64,000 nt of DNA from Alicyclobacillus sp. (GTDB taxonomy: Bacteria; Bacillota; Bacilli; Alicyclobacillales; Alicyclobacillaceae): NCBI GenBank assembly GCA_023511295.1, contig JAIMBT010000020.1, forward strand, positions 1 to 64,000, given 5' to 3'. A program made the translations under genes and the position numbers. Positions 57,754 to 64,000 of this stretch are shown here, one piece after another; position 1 is the stretch's first letter; every line of letters starts with the position of its first letter. Below the pieces are notes generated by a model. The model worked only from the letters and a program-made list of their open reading frames with translations. It was not told the origin of the DNA and did not search any database.

Positions 57754-60585
57754 TTACGGGCGATTGCCCACGCTGTTCGCCGGCTCGCCAGTGAGGGTAT
57801 TCCCTTCCGTCGGCGCATTCTGCGGAACATTGCCGCTGCCACTCCCGCCGCCGGACGGACTGCCGCTCAGCTGCACTTCCACCACGCCGGACGGCGGTGA
57901 GACGCCGGAGTCGGATGCGGCGTAGATCTCGTAGTAGACCGTCGTCGCACCCTGCGGCAACGCCGAGTCGGTGAACGATGTATCGGTGATGGGCCCGCCG
58001 ACGTTGGTGTACGGACCGTTGGCTTGGGTCGCTCGCCAGACGGTGTAGCTGTTCGCCGACGGCACCGGGTTCCACTGCAACGAGACGGTTCCGTCCCCGT
58101 TCACCGTCGCCTGAAGTCCGCTCGGCGCGGCGAGGGTGTGCATCGGGGTCGACGACGGCGTCTGCAAGATCTGGCCACCTCTTGGGTCGGGCTGTGTCGG
58201 CACGTATTGGCTGCTGTCGAGCGTCGTCACGCCGGCGGGCAGCGGCCAGGGCAGATTCAGCGTCAACTTGGACGGATCGAGGAAAATACCCTGTCGTACC
58301 TCGTTCGGCGGTGTGTTGGTGGTCGCGAGGTATTTTTTGCCATGGTAAACGGTGTACAGGGCCTCCACGTGCACGTCGTCTGTCGAGGTGGGTTCCGTTC
58401 CCTGAATGAATATCTCTGAGTACACGTCACCCGTGGTCTTGTCCAGCGCGGACGGCAACTGCCCGGAGTCTTTCGCGACCGTCATCTGAACAATGCCCGG
58501 CGGCTCAGGAATCGGCGTCGTCGGTGGATCTTGCTGCAGGATGGGCGCCATGATCTTGCTCCAGATGTTGAACTTGTAGTTGTAGATGCTGTTCGGGATA
58601 ACCTCGTTGTGGTTGTACCCCATCCAGATCCCCATGGTGTACTTCTGCGTATATCCCACAAACCAGCCGTCCCGCTGGCTGTCCGTCGTACCGGTTTTGC
58701 CGTAAATATAGTAGTTCTTCGGAAACTGCGCCGCGATGGCGGTGGCCGTGCCGCTTGTCACCACATCGCGCAGCATGCTGTCGATGACGTAGGCCGTCTG
58801 CGGCGAGAACACGGTCGTCGATTGCGGTTGCGCCTGGTACACGACGTCCTGGTAACGGTCCGTGATCTTGCTGATGAGGTACGACGGCCGATACACCCCT
58901 TGGTTGGGGAAGGTCGTGTACGCACTCGTCACCTGCTGGACGGTGAGGCCGTTCGTCATTCCGCCAATCGCGGACGCAAGCTGGTGCAAGTCCGCATTCG
59001 TCAGCGTCGGCTGACCGAGAATGGTCTTCGACTGCGGTGTGATGCCCATCTTCTCCAGGTACTGGCCGCCCACTTCCGGCGTGATGTAGTGCAGCACCTG
59101 GATGGCCGGTACGTTCAGAGACTGCGCGAGCGCGTATCTGGCAGATACAATGCCGTGCCACCACCCGACGTCGTCCGTTGGCCGCCAGACCGAGCCGTCG
59201 CTGTTGGTAAACGAGATGGGACCGTCCAAGATGGGCGTAGCGGCCGTGATTTTGCCGAGCTGAACGGCCGGTCCGTAGTCGAGCAGGGGTTTGATGGACG
59301 AACCCGGTTGGCGCGGAATGTCCGAGTGGTCGTAGTAGTCTTTGTAGTAATCGCGTCCGCCTCCGATGGCCAGGATACCGCCGGTCTGGTTGTCGATAAG
59401 GGTCACGCCGGCTTCATACAGGTCCGTGGAGATGTGGCCATTTGGTTCTTTGTATCGGACCGTGGTGTTCGTGCCGAACAGTTGGCTGTCGTGCAACACG
59501 TTGACGACGTCTTGTTGGTCCTTCAGGTCGATGGTGGTATAGATCTTGTATCCCGCGGTCGCAAGCGCTTCGTCCGCCTGTTGGGTGGTGGCGTACTTGC
59601 CCGCCTTCACGAGGTACTGGTCAACCAGCGGCCGGATGTCCAAGTTCATCAGATACGGAAACGGCACAGTGGTCGTCGTCGGCTTGTGAATGTCCTTCAA
59701 GATGTCAAACTGCAGCGCTTCGTCGTACTGCTGTTGCGAAATCCACCCATCGCTCAACATGTGCGCGAGGATGAGGTGTTGGCGTTTCACCGCGTTTTGT
59801 GGGTTTTGGTACGGCGAGAACAAGCTCGGGTTGTTGGGGATGGCAGCCAGCAGCGCGGCTTCCGCGAGGTTCAGCTGACTCGGGTCCTTTTGAAACAGAA
59901 CCTTCGATGCGGTTTTCACGCCGTAGATGTCCTGGTTGCCCATCCGCCCCATGTACACCCAGTTCATGTAATCCGTTAAGATTTCGTCCTTCGAGTAGTT
60001 GCGGTTGGCTTCCAGCGCCAGCGCGATCTCCTGCACCTTGCGCTTCAGCGTCCGCTGCTGGTCTGGGAACACCGCCAATTTCACCGTCTGTTGGGTGATG
60101 GTGCTGGCGCCGCTCTCGATGCTGTGGTGCGTCAAATCTTGAACAAAGGCGCGTACCATCGCCAACGGGTTGATGCCGATGTTGGTGTAAAACGTCTTGT
60201 CCTCCGCGGCGACGAACGCGTGGGTCAGAAAGGGGGAGACCTGGTTTACGTTGCCGATGGGATCTCGGTCTCCGTCCGCCGCAAACTTGCCAATCACGTG
60301 GCCGTTGCGGTCGTAGACGACGGTCGGTTGGCTGATGTTCTGCAACGTCCCCATGCTGAGGGTGGGCAGACCTTTCAACAGTGCCGCCGCGTAACCCGCG
60401 CCGGCCCCAATCCCGACGACCACCACGCCGCCGATGACCAGGAAGGTGAAACCAATCGCCCGTGCAACAGGGTGCCGCCGACCCTCGCGGGGTTTGCGGG
60501 ATTTGCCCTGTTTGCTGTTCCCGTTCCCGCCGTTTGCCTGTCGACCACGCTTGTCCCGCTTCGGCGAGTTCGAGCGGTTGGCCAT
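57754..60585 (-). CDS. Class A penicillin-binding protein (PBP1-type) with C-terminal fibronectin domain
   Basis: The 943-residue protein has a basic cytoplasmic head, one membrane span (about 43-66), a glycosyltransferase 51 domain (EDKTFYTNIGINPLAMVRAF, GASTITQQTVKLA) and a transpeptidase domain with SSIK, SLN and KTGT motifs (GSSIKPLLDYG, AQSLNVPAIQ, YGKTGTTDS). A fibronectin type III domain (about 830-910) and a Gly/Ser-rich end follow. It polymerises and cross-links peptidoglycan. The ATG at 60585 follows GGGAGTGACGGAG; ATG at 60600 is possible. Confidence 0.93.
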   Translation of the reverse strand: MANRSNSPKRDKRGRQANGGNGNSKQGKSRKPREGRRHPVARAIGFTFLVIGGVVVVGIGAGAGYAAALLKGLPTLSMGTLQNISQPTVVYDRNGHVIGKFAADGDRDPIGNVNQVSPFLTHAFVAAEDKTFYTNIGINPLAMVRAFVQDLTHHSIESGASTITQQTVKLAVFPDQQRTLKRKVQEIALALEANRNYSKDEILTDYMNWVYMGRMGNQDIYGVKTASKVLFQKDPSQLNLAEAALLAAIPNNPSLFSPYQNPQNAVKRQHLILAHMLSDGWISQQQYDEALQFDILKDIHKPTTTTVPFPYLMNLDIRPLVDQYLVKAGKYATTQQADEALATAGYKIYTTIDLKDQQDVVNVLHDSQLFGTNTTVRYKEPNGHISTDLYEAGVTLIDNQTGGILAIGGGRDYYKDYYDHSDIPRQPGSSIKPLLDYGPAVQLGKITAATPILDGPISFTNSDGSVWRPTDDVGWWHGIVSARYALAQSLNVPAIQVLHYITPEVGGQYLEKMGITPQSKTILGQPTLTNADLHQLASAIGGMTNGLTVQQVTSAYTTFPNQGVYRPSYLISKITDRYQDVVYQAQPQSTTVFSPQTAYVIDSMLRDVVTSGTATAIAAQFPKNYYIYGKTGTTDSQRDGWFVGYTQKYTMGIWMGYNHNEVIPNSIYNYKFNIWSKIMAPILQQDPPTTPIPEPPGIVQMTVAKDSGQLPSALDKTTGDVYSEIFIQGTEPTSTDDVHVEALYTVYHGKKYLATTNTPPNEVRQGIFLDPSKLTLNLPWPLPAGVTTLDSSQYVPTQPDPRGGQILQTPSSTPMHTLAAPSGLQATVNGDGTVSLQWNPVPSANSYTVWRATQANGPYTNVGGPITDTSFTDSALPQGATTVYYEIYAASDSGVSPPSGVVEVQLSGSPSGGGSGSGNVPQNAPTEGNTLTGEPANSVGNRP

Positions 60586-60721
60586 CTCCGTCACTCCCAT
60601 CGTTCCAGACTGTGCGCCGCTCGGTGCGCCGCAGACGTCGGCCCGCGGCGAAACGTTCGTGGTCGTTCCCACCTGGCGCCAGGGCCAGACGGCAAACTCT
60701 ACCTCCACTACGCGCAGCTTG

Positions 60722-60730
60722 ATTATATCA
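60722..60730 (-). promoter_or_regulatory. Extended -10 promoter of the PBP gene
   Basis: On the minus strand TGATATAAT is a perfect extended -10 box, about 135 bases before the PBP start. No strong -35 is visible. The rest of the 60586-60981 gap between the divergent PBP and yunB genes holds no gene. Confidence 0.65.
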
Positions 60731-60981
60731 GAAGCCTGGGGGTGCGGGTCGAACGCTGGCGAACAGCGACAGTTCACCGGGCACCCGGACGCTGTCCTTC
60801 CCACGGCGGCGAGCGGACCTCGCTCGCTGCGGGTCTGACGGCCCCTCGAGGTCTCATATACATGTGCAGAAGGCTGCCTGTCCGGTCGTCCATGTCCAAC
60901 TGTTCCGATGCCGATGAGCAAGACGCCGGCCCAACGCGGTTCTCTCGAGTTGGGTCTGGCAACCGACGGGGAGGGGACCAC

Positions 60982-61737
60982 ATGCCGCGAACCTTTCAGC
61001 CCGCCCGATGGCCGAAACGTCGGGTCCGCAGCGGCCGTCTGCAACGGCCTCAGGAAGGCGGGCAGGCTGCTGCCCCGCCGCGGCGAGGGCCGGGCTGGCG
61101 CACGCTCGCACTCCTCTGTCTTACCCTTGTGACGGCGTTCGTGGTCTACATCGACGTGCGCGTTCGCCCGGCGTTGGTCGCGGCCTCCCAGTCGGTGGCG
61201 CGGCGAGCGGCAACCGATGCCCTGAATGACGCCCTGCAAACGGCCGTGGCTCGCGCACCGGACGACGGGCAGATTCTGCACGTCGAGGTCGATGCGAACG
61301 GGAACCTGCGCCTGGCCTCGTTTGACTTTCGGACCGTGAGCCAGGTCGAAGACGCCGCAGCGAGCCAGGCGGAGGCCGAACTGGATCGACTCAGCGAATC
61401 GCGCATTCCGCTGCCGGTCAGCCAGAGCGTGGGCGGGGCGCTGCTCAGCGTCTGGAGCCCGAACCTGCCCGTGCGCATCCACTTGGTTGGCTCTGCCCAC
61501 GTGAGTGTCCGGATGTCAGCGGACACCGTCGGCATCAACCAGTCGGTCCACGCCTTGTTTCTGGATTTGACCGCAGAAGTACAACCCGTCGCACCTCTCG
61601 TCGGCCCGGCGGTCGAGGTGCGCAGCAGCGTGCCGCTTGCGTACGTGGTGCTGAATGGCTCGGTCCCGGACACGTGGGTCGGCAATGGGAGACCGGGGAA
61701 CCGGTCTGGCACGCTGGTGTTACCCCCTGCTCCGTAA
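60982..61737 (+). CDS. yunB: Sporulation protein YunB
   Basis: The 251-residue protein has a basic N-terminus, one membrane span (about 43-63, LALLCLTLVTAFVVYIDV) and an outer domain: RPALVAASQSVARRAATDALNDA, DGQILHVEVDANGNL, IPLPVSQSVGGALL and a C-terminal SVPLAYVVLNGSVPDTW. This is the YunB/SpoII R-like SigE-controlled protein of spore-formers. ATG 60982 follows GGGGAGGGG. Confidence 0.85.
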   Translation: MPRTFQPARWPKRRVRSGRLQRPQEGGQAAAPPRRGPGWRTLALLCLTLVTAFVVYIDVRVRPALVAASQSVARRAATDALNDALQTAVARAPDDGQILHVEVDANGNLRLASFDFRTVSQVEDAAASQAEAELDRLSESRIPLPVSQSVGGALLSVWSPNLPVRIHLVGSAHVSVRMSADTVGINQSVHALFLDLTAEVQPVAPLVGPAVEVRSSVPLAYVVLNGSVPDTWVGNGRPGNRSGTLVLPPAP

Positions 61738-61884
61738 CGGGTTGGCGCGGAAGACAGAGTTGGCGTCGACGGCACCAGGAAAATGGCGGCAGAAGTCGAA
61801 TGATCTCGGCGACGGAGCAGGGTCCGTACGCCGTTGGCGGTGGTCCATGCCGACGGAAAAGGCAGATGCGGTGAGGTGGAACTT

Positions 61885-63222
61885 GTGCGTTCAGAGGACC
61901 AGAATCGAAGCGGCGGACAAACGGCGGCGACTGCACGCAGGGACCGGTACTGGCAACGGCTCTCCCGTTCGCGCGCGGCGGGTGCACTGGTCGTGTCAGC
62001 CGCTTGTCTGGTGGGCGTGTGCGCGACCGCGCTGCAGGGCGGCACCGCGAACCGCGGTGTCGCTTGGTGGGTGTGGACGTGTGTCCTCACAGTAGCGGGA
62101 CTGGGAGTGAACCTCGGGGTTGGGCTGCCCGCCGCGTTCCGCAACCAGCGCCGAATCAACCAAGTTTGTGCCGCACTGGACGAGATGGCGTCGGGAGGCG
62201 GGGACCTGTACGTCCAGGTGGACGGGGCCAGCTTGAGGGCCGAGATTGAACCCTTGGTCGACGCGCTCAATCGCCTGCTCGGAACCGTGCGGGCACTCGT
62301 GACCCGTGTGATGGAGGCGTCTGGCGCCGTGGCAGATCATGCGGTTTCCCTCCGCGCCGCGACCGATGAGACGGCGACGGCAGTCGGGGAAATTTCAGAA
62401 ACGGCCGCAGAGTTCGCTGAAATCAGCGAACGGGCCGCGGAAGCGCTACAGGAGATGTCGCAAGCCATCGAAGACGTGTACGCGCAGGGGCGCGCGGTCC
62501 GGGAACGGGTCAGCGCGGTTCACGGCGCAGTGCAGGTGGTCGTCCGGTCCACACAGAACGGACTGTCGCTGGTGGCGGAATCCAAAGACACGATGGAACA
62601 GATCTCGGCGCTCGTCGGGGAGACGGCAGCGCACCTGCGGGATCTCCAGGCTTCAGCGCTTCAGATCTCGCAGATTTCGACGACCATCCGCGCCATCGCG
62701 GAGCAGACCAACCTGCTGTCGTTGAACGCGGCGATTGAGGCGGCGCGGGCCGGGGCGGCCGGGCGGGGTTTCTCCGTGGTTGCGCAGGAAGTGCGCAAAC
62801 TGGCCGAGCAGAGCCGACGGGCGACCCGAGACATCGAGGCGATTGTGAAGCGCAACCAACAGTTGGTCGCCCGGGTGGCGGACTCGATGCAGACGGGCTT
62901 GGCCGCGGTCGAAGCTGGATATGCGGTGACGGGCCGCACAGCGGAGTCGTTTGAGCAGATTCGGGTGGCCGTCGAAGCCGTGGTACGGGAGGCCGACGAG
63001 ATCCTCGCGAGTGTCGAGCGGCAGGTGGATCTCCTGTCGGCGAACACGCGGTCCGTGCAACAGGTCGCGGGTTACATGCAGCAGGTGGCGGCGGGTTCGC
63101 AGGAGAATGCAGCGAGTACCGAGGAGAGTCTGGCCACTGTGGAGGAGATTGCGTCCGCCGCACGCCTCCTGGGAGAACTCGCTCAACAGCTCCGCTCGTC
63201 GATGGCCGCGTATCACGCGTAG
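61885..63222 (+). CDS. Methyl-accepting chemotaxis-like protein without outer sensor domain
   Basis: The 445-residue protein has two membrane spans close together (about 25-47 and 55-79), joined by a very short loop, a HAMP-like segment ([15 protein letters not shown]) and a long coiled-coil signalling domain with the conserved tip [40 protein letters not shown]. It should talk to CheW/CheA or a similar kinase. With no outer sensor domain it probably senses a membrane or cytoplasmic signal. GTG 61885 is eight bases after GTGAGG. Confidence 0.85.
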   Translation: MRSEDQNRSGGQTAATARRDRYWQRLSRSRAAGALVVSAACLVGVCATALQGGTANRGVAWWVWTCVLTVAGLGVNLGVGLPAAFRNQRRINQVCAALDEMASGGGDLYVQVDGASLRAEIEPLVDALNRLLGTVRALVTRVMEASGAVADHAVSLRAATDETATAVGEISETAAEFAEISERAAEALQEMSQAIEDVYAQGRAVRERVSAVHGAVQVVVRSTQNGLSLVAESKDTMEQISALVGETAAHLRDLQASALQISQISTTIRAIAEQTNLLSLNAAIEAARAGAAGRGFSVVAQEVRKLAEQSRRATRDIEAIVKRNQQLVARVADSMQTGLAAVEAGYAVTGRTAESFEQIRVAVEAVVREADEILASVERQVDLLSANTRSVQQVAGYMQQVAAGSQENAASTEESLATVEEIASAARLLGELAQQLRSSMAAYHA

Positions 63223-63241
63223 GCGAGCGTTCGTTCTCAGG

Positions 63242-63276
63242 CTGGGGTCCTGTCCGCACCGCGGATGGGGCCCCAG
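63242..63276 (+). terminator. Hairpin behind the chemoreceptor gene
   Basis: CTGGGG/CCCCAG (63242-63247, 63271-63276) encloses an inner TCCGC/GCGGA stem. The following TTGACTTT is a poor T tract, so it is a probable but weak terminator. Confidence 0.6.
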
Positions 63277-63393
63277 TTGACTTTGCCGGGACTGGGCACA
63301 CTCCCAGCCCGTTGCATACACTGGCAAAGACCACCCGCCCACACGCTGCCCGCGCGTGCGGGCGGATGCTGCGGAACACGAGGAGGGTCTGTC

Positions 63394-64000
63394 ATGAAGA
63401 AATACGTGGTACGCGAGGGAGATACGCTGTGGAGTATCAGTGAGGCCACCGGTGTCAAGGTCAACCTGCTGCTGGCGGCCAACCCGCAGATTAAGAATCC
63501 GAACCTGCTGCGGCCGGGAACCGTGGTTGTCATCCCGGAGCTGACGAAGAAGTCGACGCCGTCGACGAGTGCCGCCGGCACTGGCGCACACACCGCCATG
63601 GACGGCGAGGGCGGCAGTTTCTCTAGCCAGGCGATGCTGCACCCGGGCGGGGCTGGACAGACATTGGCCGGCGCGGCTGGGACACTGGGACCGGCTCCGG
63701 CCGCCAGTTCTCCGCAACCGTCGTCTGCTCCCCCGCATCTGCACGATATCCCGACCTCTGCCGGAAGTCCAACGGCCGCTGCGGATGCGGCACCGGAGGC
63801 TCCGCCGTTCTTCGGTTTCGTGTGGCCGCACGTCGTCCAGCCCGGCGAGACCTGGGCTTCGATTCAGGAGCGGTATCGCGTGCCCCGGAGTCAACTGGAG
63901 CGCTTGAACCCAAGTCTGGCGACGCGGGAGCTGCGGCCGGGGGACCTGGTGTACGTCCCGGGCATGGTGCCGCCTGCCGACATGGCCGCCGCGCCGTCGG
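63394..64000 (+). CDS. LysM-domain protein, SafA-like (partial, cut by the window edge)
   Basis: The gene starts at ATG 63394 after AGGAGGG and is open to the window end (202 codons seen). It has a first LysM domain (KKYVVREGDTLWSISEATGV and LLAANPQIKNPNLL.. PGTVVVIPE) at 1-50, an Ala/Ser/Pro-rich linker, and a second LysM (VVQPGETWASIQERYRVPRSQLERLNP) at about 155-195. LysM binds peptidoglycan sugars. In spore-formers such proteins with Pro/Ala linkers occur as spore coat morphogenetic factors (SafA) near yunB-like genes; this is inference. Confidence 0.82.
   Translation, partial: MKKYVVREGDTLWSISEATGVKVNLLLAANPQIKNPNLLRPGTVVVIPELTKKSTPSTSAAGTGAHTAMDGEGGSFSSQAMLHPGGAGQTLAGAAGTLGPAPAASSPQPSSAPPHLHDIPTSAGSPTAAADAAPEAPPFFGFVWPHVVQPGETWASIQERYRVPRSQLERLNPSLATRELRPGDLVYVPGMVPPADMAAAPS

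Noticed and set aside
60600-61500. Open frame continuing upstream of the PBP gene on the minus strand
   Set aside because: It has no start with ribosome site, lies opposite yunB, and the PBP N-terminus is complete from 60585.
1-64000. CRISPR arrays, insertion sequences, rRNA genes
   Set aside because: No regularly spaced repeats, transposase-like proteins or rRNA sequences were seen.

Overview
The window reads as a high-GC, spore-forming Gram-positive bacterium of the Bacilli, probably of the Alicyclobacillaceae type (inference). The evidence is a typical Bacillus-like gene order (ytxC-thrS-infC-rpmI-rplT, pheS-pheT-zapA-cvpA-mutS2), sporulation genes (cotJABC, ytxC, a spoVB-like gene, yunB, a SafA-like LysM gene), Firmicutes-type leaders (T-box, L20 leader) and frequent GTG/TTG starts with strong GGAGG ribosome binding sites.

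Positions 1-16160 are the right part of a prophage with a long non-contractile tail. It carries the end of an upstream head gene, a Mu I-like protease/scaffold, head decoration, major capsid, connector and completion proteins, tail terminator, tail tube, tail assembly chaperone with a -1 frameshift product, tape measure, large tail and tail-tip proteins, an NlpC/P60-like hydrolase, two or three holin-like membrane proteins and a GH25 endolysin. It ends at a 3' fragment of tRNA-Cys (16116-16160) that looks like the attachment site. The integrase and left end are outside the window. Positions 16160-19620 are a patchy chromosomal flank: a deleted peptidase E pseudogene, small hypothetical genes, a double GNAT protein and a DUF1003 membrane protein.

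Positions 19900-25700 hold a cell-surface region. A c-di-GMP-I riboswitch with an apparent OFF terminator precedes a FapA-like (DUF342) gene, apbE and an L,D-transpeptidase. They are followed by tRNA-Leu and a second GH25 gene. Positions 25730-32420 form a cytochrome c maturation operon (ccmH-like, E, F, an unknown secreted protein, A, B, C, D-like). It has the hallmarks of the unusual System I*: CcmE carries Cys instead of the haem-binding His, and the CcmH-like protein has lost its CxxC.

Positions 32500-42200 are mostly housekeeping: thioesterase, tRNA-Val, ytxC, T-box-controlled thrS, L20-leader-controlled infC (AUU start)-rpmI-rplT, an rRNA methyltransferase, an MFS transporter, a DUF212 protein and the cotJ operon. 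Positions 42200-50100 carry a spoVB-like flippase and a PQQ-type propeller lipoprotein (both minus strand), an acyl-CoA ligase and the KtrB-KtrA potassium system. Positions 50100-64000 carry pheST with a short attenuator-like leader, zapA, cvpA, mutS2, a class A penicillin-binding protein, yunB, a chemoreceptor-like protein and the start of a LysM protein cut by the window edge. No CRISPR array, insertion sequence or rRNA gene was seen.
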